From positions 186,001 through 250,000 of the forward strand of contig JALNQF010000052.1 in assembly GCA_028456385.1 (NCBI GenBank): DNA of 64,000 nt, given 5' to 3'. A program made the translations under genes and the position numbers. Numbering within the stretch: the stretch's first letter is position 1; each line of letters opens with the position of its first letter. The notes under the pieces were generated by a model. The model was not told the DNA's origin. It did no database searches and saw only the letters and a list, made by a program, of their open reading frames with translations. The stretch is from Ophiosphaerella korrae. Its lineage: Eukaryota > Ascomycota > Dothideomycetes > Pleosporales > Phaeosphaeriaceae. Of the stretch, positions 22,315-34,965 are shown piece after piece.

Positions 22315-24117
22315 TTTTAATGCTGAATAGCAAGCAGAAGAGATGGGTGTATTTTTGTTTTGTTGCTACTGAAGAGTGTTGGCGATACTGCCTTCAACAC
22401 GACTTCGCCTTCTCTTTATACAATTTCTTCCTCTAGGCAAATACCTTGAGCCTTGTACCTCATCGCCGACCTCCCGTCAGGCTGACCATTGTTGTTCACA
22501 TCCTATCTTTCTTTGTATAAGCTGACCGCAAAAATTCAGCCTTGCGCTAGTAAGAGGATTCAAGGAACCGAAGTTCTGTGCATCTCCAAAATGTCCTTCA
22601 GGCCTGCCACTAGAATATATCTCCAATTTGGTTAGCTGCGCCGATTGAATGGGTGTTGGTGAGGACCTGAGTGCCTGAAGCACTATGCAGATGCAGCTTA
22701 TCCGCACTGATATTAAATATATGCTGGAGGATTGTGCTTGTCAGCAGAGTGGACAGCTCGATTCGGAAATGCGGCATTCACCGGCTGCGCTTGTTACATA
22801 TGACCTAATCAAATCGCAGTCCTTTTTCCAGTAAAAGCAAATAAGCTTAACATTGACAAGCAATGTACAAAACCAATTCTGGCAGTTACACGTGGGATAC
22901 CTTGATCGTGAAAGCGATGTCGAGTATGCCTCGGTATTGTTGCCCCGACGGTAATCGCCGCCGAACACGAGGCACTAGACTAAAAATAAGAGCCTAGATC
23001 TAGTGAGAACCGCCACTGGGTGTTCCTCGATCATATCACGGTTAATCAATGCGTTGGACCTAAATATTCAATAAATCGCTTAGATCGGAAAAGACTTGTC
23101 AGCCTTGTCGGCATTGGCGGATCGCGCGTGTGACTGGTGTTTTACACAAATCATCAGCCATACACCATTTGCGTGCTTAGGCCGTCTACTTTTGATAGTG
23201 GGACCACGGCTTCAACTCCAGTTGCGGAAGGTTTGATACTCAAAGTCATACTAGCCACTGCTGACTGCACTCGAGGATGAGGTATCTAGCTTTTTCTAGT
23301 CAGCAAGAGACAACTCGGGGCCCATGGGTTCCATATTGAAACTGCCAGCCGATAGTAGACAAAAGTGGCATTCCAGGAAGTCAATAGAAAATAATTTGTT
23401 TTACCAAGGATAGGCGACCATCAGTGTTATATTCTATCCCCCATGACCTTTTCTCTTCTACCAACAAATACTTTTTTGGAGCCTCAGCCATGAATTGTTC
23501 TCCAATTCAAAGGCCTATATAGCAATATTGTTAACTGTAGTCTAGCTGTACCCCCTCTCTCTTTAGCCTGTACTAATACCCTCAAAAGCAGCTCAGATGT
23601 TCTTTAGTCTTATGCGCCCTGGCAAGTGAAGCCTAAGCCCTGACATGAATTGTGCTAGCCGTTGAACAATTAAAATCGGCTAAGAAGCAGCGTAAGAAAA
23701 TATTCCACAGCATAGCCGCACTACTTTAACAGCTTGGCTACAATGCTAAGCCTTTTTCTTCGATAACAGCCAGCACGGGTACTGTATCACGTATACGAGA
23801 CTTACAGAAATTTCGTTGACCCACATTCAATTCGACAATGTGCACATACGGGGACCATGCTTGTGATGCGCTTTGCCTTGATGCGTACAGTGGCTGGACA
23901 AACTTTGTGCTCTAGCTTGTTTGAAAATCGATACATTGGAGCAATGCTCACTGCGATTGTTCAGGAGCCAACGAATGGTACAGCTCAGGCGAGTATCCCG
24001 AAGTCGGCAAAGGTCAGCAAGCCCTTGGAGACTCCATAAAATTGTAACGACGCGCAAGTATCCACTTAAAACACATTCGCGGGAAGTTAGACACGATTCA
24101 AGCAACGTCAAAAGTGA
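22315..24117. other. 1.8-kb intergenic region, no gene seen
   Basis: The left end is the promoter of the small secreted protein gene. The rest has only short ORFs without domain or codon support. Confidence 0.5.
22414..22420 (-). promoter_or_regulatory. TATA box of the small secreted protein gene
   Basis: Minus-strand TATAAAG about 100 bp upstream of the start codon at 22314, a normal position for a fungal core promoter. Confidence 0.5.
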
Positions 24118-26795
24118 TCACCACTTGAACCTGAGTCCATTGAAGTGTTCGGGCATAGGCGGGAAATCTGCAATTAGCCCATCCTCGCCGGTGTAGCGCT
24201 CTCGCATCAGAAAACAAGTAGCGCAGAGGTGCTCGTCAGCCTCATAGTCTCCCATCCAAACCCTTCCATGGGAGCGATACAGAAGGGTGGCTACTTTGGA
24301 GAATGCGTGAGAGCTATCTTTTTCCGGAAGGATAGACTCAGCAGTTGGATAAGGTTCTGCATCGTAGAACTCCTCATCGCCATCTGAGTCATCTGCATCA
24401 TTTCCGCTGAAGCATGATCCTGTATACTCTGAAAGGGTAGTATTCAGGGCCGCGAATCCGGATTCGTAGGCTTTGAGACAGTCGCAATTAAACCTGTGAC
24501 TGGTCTGGGCACACTCAGCGAGAGATATATGGGCTGGCTTAACAAGTCCACTTGGAAAAGAACCATAATCATTAGCACAGTTTGTGCAGATGTTTCCACT
24601 TGGTTGTTTGTGGCAACTTCCAGAATTTGTGTTTCGGTACGAGATGGTATCAAGGAACCCTTCTCGCGTCAAGCTCAACTGTTCAAGACATTGCTCGAAT
24701 TCCAGTCGCAAATATTCTTCCATATTATCGGCGCAGTCAAGCAATGCATGGCACCATGCTGAATAGATGGATGGAAGAGCCTGTAGATACTGACTGTGGG
24801 TTATGTCGTCGTCGACCCAATCAAAGCCCCTGATTTGAAGAAATGAGCCTGCAGCGAGAGCCATTGGTAAAAGCACTCGTCCGCTTACCCTAAAAGCCAT
24901 TAATAAGCTAACAGACTCTAAATGGCTTGGGCTGATTGCTTTGGCCTCGTAGTTCGGAAGGTCCAGGATGCGTACCAAGAACTGACTGTGTCGCTCGTGG
25001 CAAAGAATAGTCCTGATCGCGTGTTGCAAACCAAGCCATATAGTCCGAGAACTGAAATTCACATATTCTTCGTTGGATGTCATAAGGAGAAGCCAAGTAA
25101 TACTGTTCCGTGAAATCGGAACTTTTTCCCTCGCATACGATCTCTTTAGCCACTCATGCACTGTCCAACCGTCACTATTAGCATCTGCCAAGTCGATACA
25201 TTCCGAAAATAGCCTTAGCATCGGTATCTTGACATCTGCATGCGATTCGTTAGAATAAGCGACGAAAAGCGAGATGGGAGAACTGGAAAAGTTAGTTCGC
25301 ATTTTTGTAACATGACGGAAACAACTTACAGGATGGATGCATTTGGCCCTTCATATACCAGTGCTGATTTATCAGCACCAGCGAACTAGATGCTGTATTA
25401 GCATACATACTCTGGCGCCCAAGTTGGGTTCCAGTGTCAATGTTACTTACGTGGAGAGGCTTCCATCCTTTAGGGCTAGTATCAACAACACTCCCTAGTC
25501 CCTTCTTGAGAAGAGTCTCTACAGCGCGAGTCTGTCCTGTCCGACAGAGTTCAAAGATTAAGGAATCTTCTGGAACGGCGCGGGTCACCGTCAACCGAAA
25601 GTTGAACACCCAGCTCCGACTTGCCAGAGCCACGATCGCTTCCAACCCGTTCCGGATACCTAGTTGCTGCACCCATCTTGTTGGGTAGAAGACAAATGAG
25701 TTTACTGACTGCGACTTTTCATTCTTATCCTCACCCTCGCCTGGAAGATAAATGGTCGTCATACGCATCCAGACACAGCCAAGCGCAGTCTGGAAGCTTG
25801 ATGATTGGTGTCGTACGCGATATCGTAGATTCTCCGAATAAACAAACGTCTTCGATCGAACCATTCCACTTTCATCCATCGTATATCTATCCTGGGCAAA
25901 TATCTCCAGAGAATCAGACTCAAATTTCGAAATTGCGATCTGGCCGATCGCTTGAAGCATGAGCTCTTCAATCATCGCTTCCTCAGGAACCGATTTTTCA
26001 AACTTCTTCAGCACCATTCTTGAGTCACTGTTTGCTAGCACTGGTATGCGTTGGAGACCGAATTTATCTCTATACATTGGAGGAAACCTGTGCCGCGTGA
26101 TATATTCGCCTTCATTTTGTCGTTCAAAAAGCGTACTCGTGTCCACTTGGCCAACGATTGATTTGTATGATGGGCCTCCAAGTAGATGCACCTCGTCCGA
26201 ACGGGCGCATGCATGGTATTGAGATTGCATAACGCTGTGACTAAATTAGCTCAGTGAAGTTGTGAATGATCAATATAATGAACGCACCACTGGTGTACCA
26301 ATGCAAGAGTCAGCGTTGACTTAGTTTCACTCAGGGACTCGCGGAACCTTTGAAGGTGCTTGATTTGAGTGGCAGCTTTGAGGGCTGTCCACTTTCGCGC
26401 TCTTCGAGATGATGATTGAAAACCAGAATCAAATCTTCGGGCAATCGTGTTGAGTTCCTAATTTGTCAGAATACGTAAAAGTTTGAGTTCAAAACTTCTG
26501 GCCTACTAGAACTTTAAGTCGACAATGTTGTATCCCTTCTGTTATGCAATCACCCAAAGGATTGTCGTTGGATTCGATTCGCTTGAATATTGAAATAAGG
26601 TATTGCAAGTCTTCCTTAATGGCGGCGATTTCGTGTGGGGCATCTTCAACCGACTCCCAGAACCTGTAGAGCTTGATGCAAGCTTCAGTAAGTTGGAAGG
26701 CGACGGAAACGACAGCTAGACCTAGAATCGATCAGTGGAGATCACAATGAACACTTGCTCGTATTACTATTTGCTGCAACTGATAACCCTTCCAT
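24118..26795 (-). CDS. fungal STAND-type N-domain protein with ankyrin remnant, no NTPase
   Basis: Six minus-strand exons can be chained in one frame of 805 residues: 26795-26768, 26721-26507, 26457-26288, 26234-25451, 25385-25330 and 25282-24118. The N-terminus MEGLSVAANSLAVVSVAFQL followed by FWESVEDAPHEIAAIKEDLQYL is the helical N-terminal domain common on fungal NLR/STAND and ankyrin proteins. No P-loop is present. A middle region leads to an ankyrin-like stretch (RTGQTRAVETLLKKGLGSVV, PKGWKPLH, then FAGADKSALVYEG), where part of one repeat seems to be missing at the 65-bp intron 25450-25386. The C-terminal 400 residues have a Cys-containing region and an acidic stretch but no known domain. 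It is probably an intracellular protein of unknown role in recognition or incompatibility. The exon chain is consistent; the ankyrin junction is the least certain part. Confidence 0.78.
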
Positions 26796-28283
26796 GGCTT
26801 CGGTAGAGTCTGGCTGTGAGAAGATCTGGTGGACCCCCTAGATATAGGTAACATCATGGAGGGTTTGGGTTCATGGCAAGGGGTCAACACCCTAGTCCGA
26901 GTGATAGGGTATTTGCAACCCATGCAGGAAACTTGCTTCACAGCAGAAATTAGAAAACCCTGAATCGTGGTCAGATACCCAGCCTTGCGCACGGTTGATG
27001 CATTTCTTGCAAAACGTAAACTTTCCCATGGTGATTGGGCACATTATCTCGTGGAGCTTCCTTACAAGGATGCAACATTGGTCTAAGGTCATAATCTGAA
27101 TCGACTTAACAACGTGTGGGGAATACCTAGTCTTCCGCCCCCACACTACGCGACGTGGCAGCGGGTATTTGCCACATGAAGTAGTTTCCGAATGACTATC
27201 TCAAACTTCCTTGGTGTTCCGGAAATGAGGCCAACAAGCAAGGCAAGGGTCTTGATTCCCGATGCAGGCTTTGGTCTACAACAATACAAGCGAGATAGAC
27301 GAACGAGTCTAGCATCAAACATTGCTGATAGTAGGGCGGGTATACCGATCTATTGGATGCTAAGAGGGTTTTGAGATCCTCCTCGCGTATTGAAATTTAC
27401 AAGGGCATGATAACGCCACGGAGACTAGCATACTTTCTTCTCACAACAATATAGTCACTATCTCTACGCTCGCCCCCGGTGTGGCTTCAGTATCAAGACT
27501 TGAGACTACAAGTTGCACGGGCCAAGATGCTCCCCCAGTTGCCTGTTCATTCAGCTGAGTGAAACAGAAGGATTTACCAGGATCTTCTTTACCACGCCGC
27601 AATAATCGTAAAAGGGGCCAAAGACTAGGTTTATCCAAAAGTGATTAGATTATGGGAGATATGACAGCCCTTAATTATACGAGAGCCTGAGCAACAGATG
27701 GAAGGACTTGCACTTTGTTTGCCATACGACGCGGCAAAGGGATGATGTGCGCGATGCAGCCTTGCGGTTAGGCGTTCGTCGGGAAGCCGCGCCCCACAGC
27801 CCCATACGTCCTCCCCCAATGGATGTAAGACTGATCTCCACAGCCACGTTCCATGACGGGTGACCAACCCATTTTGAGAATGGTGCATTTTGAAACATGA
27901 CAGCACAACATCGCACTTGGGCTGTTATTCTTGGATACTAGAAAAACATCAAAGTTGATGACTACACTAATTCCTCAACAAATACATAGCGAAAGTCATT
28001 GACTATGACGCTACAAGCAAGAACGACTTTGCAATACATCAAGCATAGGTTGATCTAGATCAATCGGCAAGGCGATTCGGATATCCGGCAATGATTAGAA
28101 AAATAAAATAAAGAACTGAGCCAGCTACAATTCCAACGCTGGTTCATTAATTACCCTCGCCATCGCTAATCCCTAGTCTAGGTATATAAAGTCAATCAAT
28201 ATCAACCGTGACTACACAAACAAGTCCATCTCCAACTCCATAAAAACAACCAAAGAGCAAGCTCCAAAACCCAACAACCCTCC
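26796..28283. other. 1.5-kb intergenic region, no gene seen
   Basis: Short ORFs on both strands lack domains or consistent codon use. The region lies between the start of the N-domain/ankyrin gene and the 3' end of the DUF2237 gene. Confidence 0.5.
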
Positions 28284-28878
28284 TCAACAACCTACTTCCC
28301 CCGCCTCAAACTGCCTCAACTCCTCAACCCTAACCCCCTCCAACGCCCTCTCCCCTGTCGCCTCCAAAACCACCCTCGGCACCACACCATCCCCCTCTTC
28401 CCCCCGCGCCTCAAATGCCTCTTTCCACCTACTCACGCACAAACACCACTTACACCCATCTTTCAAACCAACATGCAGGCGCAAATCGTTGCCGCGTGCG
28501 GCGGAGAAGTCGAGGAAGCGCGTGCTCAGGATGGCGGCGATGGCGTGGGTGCCTGTGTCAGAGGGGTGTGCGGCGCAGAAGCCGCTGCGCGTGAAGCCTG
28601 TCGGGGGCGAGAGCGAGTGCAGGTGGAGGGGCTGGTGGAGGACTATGTGGGGTGAGATGTGAGGGGAAAAGAAGGGTGAGTTGGGTTGGGTTGTAGATGC
28701 GATGGTTTGATGGCGGGACGTTGGCGAGAAGGGACGTACCGTTGCGTTGCGTGGCGTGCGTTTCGGGTGGGGGCATTACAGTGATTCTGATTCTGATGTT
28801 TTCGACGTCGTGCACATGTGCGTGGCGCTTTGGGTAGAGCGTCTTGAAGGACGGGAGGAATTTGCGGAGGAACCGCAT
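28284..28878 (-). CDS. DUF2237 family protein
   Basis: Exons 28878-28740 and 28642-28284 join over a 97-bp intron to 165 residues. The core matches DUF2237: LHLHSLSPPTGFTRSGFC, HPSDTGTHAIAAILSTRFLDF, GNDLRLHVGLKDG and CKWCLCVSRWKEAFEA, ending near EATGERALEGV. The family is widespread in bacteria, plants and fungi and has conserved cysteines but no established activity. Most relatives start close to an MPPP-like Met, here residue 35; the longer start used here adds a basic, Arg/Lys-rich stretch (MRFLRKFLPSFKTLYPKRHA) that could be a mitochondrial presequence or simply 5' UTR. Confidence 0.85.
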
Positions 28879-29425
28879 TTGAAGATTGGGATGAATGCGC
28901 AGTTGGTGTGATGTGGTTTGCGGTGCTCGGTATGGCGTTAGGATTGGTGACGTTGGGGCAGGGATGTGGAGTCGGGGGCTGCGGCTGAGATCCGAGTGCT
29001 GATCAATGTGTGGAGATCTTCAGCGTGCAGGTGAGGACCTTGATACTGCTTGTTCTTCACGAGGTCACTCAAGATTCGTATTCAGCAAGTGATTGAATGA
29101 CTGAAACATTTTATTGCGATTAACTCGCTATCTAATAGGGCTGGGGGTATAATAGGACTCATTTTGTGTATCCATTGACGTGTCGTGAGTGTGCATTAAC
29201 ATGGGACTAGCCAAACTGGGGCAATGTGCCTGAAAACCGAGGAGTAATGTGGGAAATCAAAATAAAAACAACGCCGTGTCCAGATGCAGCCGTGGGCAGA
29301 GTGCCATGCAATCAAAATAGCAAAATCTCAATCCTCAAACACCGGGGTGAAAATGCAAGTTGGGCGCCAGATTTTCAAGCAATAGGGGAGTCGTGGGTAT
29401 AAATGCACAGAGTCTCGGCCGTGGG
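28879..29425. other. intergenic, no gene seen
   Basis: 547 bases holding the promoter of the DUF2237 gene and the 3' UTR of the ELL gene. Nothing else was recognised. Confidence 0.5.
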
Positions 29426-31675
29426 TCAGCGGTGCACTACGGCACCCGCCTTGATCTCTCTCTTCATTTCTTCGAGTTTTTTGTGCATCTTGAGCAGGTC
29501 GTTTCGCTGAGCCTCGGTTGGGGACTTGTCCGACTCGGTCAATTGCCAATATAGCTCTTCATACTTTTTGTAATACTTTTGAAATCTCTGGGAAAGGGCG
29601 ACGGTCTGGCGGAAGCTGAGGCTGGGGACGGTGGGTGAAGTGGTGGAGGAGGACGAGGCGCCGGGAGAGGTACGTGGGTTGTTGTTCTGGTAGCGCGAGG
29701 CCAGGCCGGTGTCGATGTTGGCCATCTTGGAGGCCTTGGAGGTGGTTGAGGGCGTGTTGGAGGAGGAAGAGTCGTCAGACTTGCGCTTGAGCGAGTTGGT
29801 GCTGGAGGGCGTGGAACCATGGAGACGGCCGTTGGTGTGAGCAGGGGTGTAGTTGTGGCTGGGCGTGGCGCGGTCCACGTGGGGCTTCTTCACGGCCAGG
29901 CTGTGGTTGTGCATGTCGCTGTCCATGTCGTTGGCCTTGCGCTTGAGCGGGCGGTCAGAGCCGCCGCTGGACATCTTGACAATTGACGGAGCCGCGGCAA
30001 GCGCCCGGTGCACAAGACGGCTGTCCTCTAAGTCGCTGGCATTGACGGGCGGCGATGCTGAGAGAGGCGATGGGTTCTTGGGCTTGGTGTTGATGGGCAT
30101 GGCCGGTTTGACTGGTTTGGCGGGGCGGACGCGGGGCAGCTGGTTGTGGCTGCTGCGGGCAGAGGATGACATGTTGGCTGGCTTCTCTCGTGCTTGTGGC
30201 GCGGTCGAGTTGTTGGAGGCGGCAGGTGCTTTACTTGCTTTTGCCGTTCTGGAAGCGTCGGTCGAGGATGAAGTGTAGCGGTCGGCAGGTGCAGTTGGGC
30301 GCGGTGCGGAAGGTGTGTTAGACGAGGTGGGCGCCTTCTTGGGTTCATATTTCACATCCTTCACCAAAGGCCTCTCCTTGGCTGGAGCTTTCTCCTTCAC
30401 TGCCGCTTTCACCTTCACCTCGCCGTCTCTAGGCACCCTGATCTTGCGCTCCACCACCTTGCTTTCCGCCTTCTTGGCCGCCGGCTTCTTCTTAGTCAGG
30501 TCGGAGATCCTGTGTATGGGCGTGCTGGGCTTTGCTTTGGCCTCTGGTGCTTTGACTGTCGAGCGTGATAAGCAGATGCCCTGGCCGCGCTCGTCACGCG
30601 GCAGCAGTATCTGCCACAGCTTGTCGTCCTTGGCTAGCCGCTGGCGGTCAAACGCTTTGATGGCATTGTCGATGGCTTGCTGGCGGTCCTGGGCTAATTG
30701 GTAAGGAAACTGGAAGGGATTGATCTCACGGAAGGCCTTGTCAGTCAGCTGCCACTTGTCGGGGTCTGCAGTCGAGTGCTTGGCAATCTTGGGCAGCAGC
30801 TCGCGCATACTCGCTACGGAGCTTCTGCACGTCTGCGCTAGCGATGCCTCGCTCGCCGGCTGCTGGGCGAGCAGATGGATGACGGGCATGCGCAGGGCGT
30901 GGACGACGCTGCTGCCCGGCTGCGATGTTGGCGGCCGCTTGTGCATGGGCGACGAGGGCGTGCTCAACATGGGCGACCCCAGCTTGGCGGCGGCAGGCGC
31001 GAGATGCTTGAAGCCGTTGGATGGGAAGCGGCGATGGCCCGGCGTGCGTGAGGAAGTGGCGGTGCCGACGATAGTTCTGCAAGCACAACAGTGTCAGTCA
31101 CTGGACTATCAATCATATCAAAAGAACCTTGTCTGGGGGCCCCAGCAAACAAAAAAGGCCTTCACACTCGTACGCAGTCGACAACAAGGGAGGCATACTT
31201 GTTGGCTTCCTTGAGATCTGACAGGGCAGCCATGCTGTTTCTGAGCTGCTCCAGCGCCGAGTCTGCACCTGCCGCCGCCTCTTCTACCTGCTGCACTGTC
31301 AGGCTATGGCCAATCAGCCCGGCCAGCTCGAATTGCATGCTGGACTCGGCGTCCATGTCGCTGCCAGTCCCGCTGGACCTGTATAGCTCATATCGGTAGC
31401 TCTCGGGGCTGCTCTGCAACACATGCGTCTTGTCGCCGTACTTTAGTTGCTGTGCTCCGTCGTTAGCCGGCGTCTTCCTGAGCTTCAGGACATGTCGCCA
31501 CACGTACTGGGGCCTTTCCAAACAAAATCTGCGGAGCTTTGCCGCTCCTGATGCTTTCTAGGAGCTCGTCGACCATATCTTGCGTCATATCCACCTGCAT
31601 GGCCGGCACCATGGAATCGCTGTCTGAAGCCCTGACAAGGGCAATGCCGCCCGGGCGTAGCAGGGAGGCCGCCAT
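29426..31675 (-). CDS. RNA polymerase II elongation factor ELL
   Basis: Three exons (31675-31508, 31449-31199, 31076-29426) give 689 residues. The first intron (58 bp, gtacgt donor, ctaac branch point, acag acceptor) and the second (122 bp) are both needed to keep frame. The N-terminal part (LRPGGIALVRAS, then LKYGDKTHVLQSSPESYRYELY and a region ending LTDKAFREINPF) is the ELL domain. A long low-complexity middle is rich in Pro, Ser, Lys and Ala. The C-terminal helix pair (FQKYYKKYEELYWQLTES, MHKKLEEMKREIKAG) is the occludin/ELL domain. ELL binds Pol II in the nucleus and raises the elongation rate, usually together with EAF. Domain order and length fit fungal ELL proteins. Confidence 0.92.
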
Positions 31676-34600
31676 GCTGAGCAGGAGGGTCGGCTGTGAG
31701 TGTATCTGTATATGTCTGTCTGTCTGGCAAAGAGGCAGATCGAGGTGGAAAGCTCACACCCAGATGCCGTCAAGGGGAGCAATGCATGGAGAGAGCACCC
31801 AGGCACTGAGCGGAGGCAAGCAGTGCAGGTGGGCGGGTACGATGCAGGTGCCCGTTCCCAAGGCCTCTGTGTTTGGTGAGGCGTTGGTAGGGCTCGAGAG
31901 TGGTGACGGAGAGAGAAGCGAACAAAGGGCTGGCTGTGCAGCTCGGAGACCTGTCAGACACGGTCAGACTGTCATAGCGCAGTGGTCCCGGAATCCAGCG
32001 AACAAGCGTGCACGGGGAATCAATCAAGGTACGGTGCTGAAACGATTGGCTGTCACGCAAAGAGATGAAGCGCAACTGGCACTGTCCTCGTCGACAAGGT
32101 CGGTCGTTGCAGCAGCAAGAGAGAGAGGAGGAGCAATGCAAAGCAGACGGGCGCTGGTGGCTGCCGAGCGACGTGTGGTGTCGTGTTGGGCCATGGTGCA
32201 TGCCTCAAGAAGGCGCGGGTGCCGAACAAGGGCGGTCGAGGCATAGAACCCAGTACGCCTGTTCTGGATGCCAGGCCCAGCGACGGCCCGCATTCTGAGA
32301 TACCTCGTGCTACTTCAGGCGCTCGCCCGTCTGCAAGGCATAGCCAACTTGCGCGCACCCATCCCATTCCGTTTCATCAAAGATGCCGCAGCCCGTCGCT
32401 CTCAGGCTCAGTTGCCCAGCGCTGCGCCTGTCACCCACCTCCGTCACTTGCTGACCGAGCCGTAGAGGTGTGCTGAGCTGCGGCGCTAGCCGGCGGGCCA
32501 ACTCCAGCACGCCTGCTGCTGCCGAGTGTGGGCAGCAAATGGCGCCGCGAATAAAAAACACTCACGGCCGCTGCGGAATTTGGTTGCCGGAGCCCTGCCT
32601 GCGACCCCTGTCTCCTCACGCCAGGCCAAGCAGGGCCGGAGACGAGTTGGCGTACCTGTTTCGAATCCGACCAGCGCCTGCACAGAACGTTCCAGTCGGC
32701 GGCCTACACATTGGCCTATCTGCTTCATCTCATCTCTCATTTCTCATTTCTCATCTCTCATCGCAACTTCGCAATTGCACCTCGGCAGGGCTGCCGGCTC
32801 AGGCGCATCGCCTGATCAGCAAAATGCAGCCGTCTGGTGAGGCTTCGGCTGGCTCGCAGCATCGCGTCACCCGCGCGCTGTCATCCGACGCGGCGGGTTC
32901 TCATCGTCGGTGGTTAGGTCAGCCTGTATCGGGGTGCGCCATGGCGGTGCGAGCCTGACCTATTTTGGTCCAGCCCTGCTTTGCTTACGGGAGCCCCGCA
33001 CCTTTGTGGGACCCTTCACCGCGCCATGCTCGCGCCAATCCAAGGTTGCCATCGTCGCCATCATCCAGAGTCTTTGCTTTAGCACAGTTGGCTCAGCGAA
33101 GAAACATGAAATCCAAAGCAGTAGGCTCCATACCCTCGACGTGGTGTTTGCCAATGTTGAGCTGCCTATTGCCAATTGCTGCTGTGCAAAGGAGTTGCTA
33201 GTTAGGACTGGAAATATATCTGCTCGTATTGAAACTGCACCGGCGGCCGGCATGAACAGCCTGTTGGCTGTGAGCCATATCGTTACTCTGCATTAGTAAC
33301 CACGGTTGCAGCCAAACGAGAAGCGTGTGCTTGCAGTGGCGGTCGTGCAACCTACGCAGTACGCTGACTTGCATGGTGCTTGTATACACAGTCATCCAGC
33401 TGTCCTTGATGCAATCAACTTTGTCCCATCAACGGCTCCAGGTCTTGGATTCGCCTCTCAATATGGAAGGCTCCGAATGCTGGAAATTGGCCGTGGTACA
33501 ATAGCCCACCCCCTGGACCCCCATCTCCCGCGCTATTAGCACTGCGAGGCGGTCGCGGGGTACATAGATTGAATGGCATCTCACTCACCTTGTGACTGCA
33601 TGGCCAGTCATTAATTGTGTAGGTACCCGCAAGGCCTCACTTTGCCCCCCGCCTGTGGAACCTGTTGGGATGAGCTAGAATGCAGCGCATCCGAGTCCGC
33701 AGACGATGAACTTGGTTGGCCCAAATTCCACCCTCCAAATCAGACCACCTCCCTCCGATAGCATTTGAACTGGTGCGTAAATAAAATTTCAGATAAATTC
33801 TCTGGATTCCATTGCGGTTTCTAACCAGGCTTTGATACCATGTGTTGCCCGACGGACCGATACGAGGCGTATTAACCCAGGCGCTTCCCTCGGAGCTGGA
33901 TTGCCCTGCTCTGGTTGATGAGGCTGCTGGCCCACGGAAGTTAGAGCTCCTGTACCCACACATTTGCTCCACTTTACTATGCAGCTCAGGGTCCTATCGG
34001 CATCAGTAACCGGTGCATATTATCGACAGCGCACACGTGAGTCTGCTTTTAATATGGCAGCGCAAGTACATTCAGGTACTTCGTCCGCACCATTGGCCTC
34101 AGCTCTTCGCCATGCGTTGTAGTAGGTCCTATAATTCCCACCCCTCAACTAGCTCCTATCGCTTTGCATCATCATTACGTCGTATGATTTTGCTACATGG
34201 GGTTGTTTTGCTTTTCCTACCATCTTGCCAGCATGCCGCTCGCCTCCATTCTCCCGCGCCGTCTAGCCTCCGAGTTCCGTTGCACACCTCCATCCTCTGC
34301 GCCTCCATGTCACCACTCATGCACCCGTCCCAAAGAGGCGTTTGGCTAGAACACATGCGGCAGGACAGAATCGGTGGCATAATTCCGTATCCTTTTCATT
34401 GCTCTACAAGCAACATTTGTGTAGTGAGTGTTTCGAAACAATTATTGAGTTAGAAATGAGAGTCGAGTTACATTTGTGCGGTGAGGTTTTTTGGTGTCAC
34501 TATAATGTGCGGTACAGGCGCATGCAGGCTGGAGGGCTGGGAACCGGGTGCAGCCCTTGTCACCGGCGGATGTGGCGCTCCAGTCGATCTCGATTGCGCG

Positions 34601-34965
34601 CATAGCGAATCAGCATGTTGGGCGTGTGAGGTTACACGATATGCACACCTTGCGAACGAGCATTGCTCTTGATAACTTATTCTACCAAGATGAAATATGT
34701 CCATGAACCTGTCTGTGATTTTACACGCGACCAAATTGATGCGTAGACACACCTGCCGTGACTCGATGACCTTGTCGTACAAATATGCAGGTTGTCGGAT
34801 TCCTTCGCCATGCATATACTGTACCGCCACGCCATGCCGACACCCAGAAAGTGCATAGAAACACCACATCAACACCAAACAAAGACAACAGCCAAGGTGA
34901 TTCGGGTCTCTTCGTCCAAACGCCATGCCAGATCAGAGCTTAAATTCAAACGCCCAGCCCATCAC
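31676..34965. other. 3.3-kb gene-free block upstream of ELL
   Basis: A long interval with many overlapping ORFs in the GC-richer part (31.7-33.3 kb) but none with recognisable domains, and the overlaps on both strands argue against coding. A short imperfect run of tctcat/ttctcat units lies at about 32727-32762. A motif resembling a tRNA T loop near 32650 has no matching cloverleaf. It could contain long 5' UTR or noncoding transcripts, not visible from sequence alone. Confidence 0.5.

Noticed and set aside
29426..31250. Long plus-strand ORFs opposite ELL (for example 29853-30278 and 30720-31214)
   Set aside because: They are shadows of a GC-rich, low-complexity coding region on the minus strand and have no domain content.
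32640..32670. tRNA-like T loop (tttcgaatcc)
   Set aside because: No matching acceptor stem, D loop or anticodon arm could be folded around it.
31539..32958. Several overlapping ORFs of 90-235 codons on both strands
   Set aside because: High GC makes stop codons rare; no domain, signal peptide or splice structure supports any of them.
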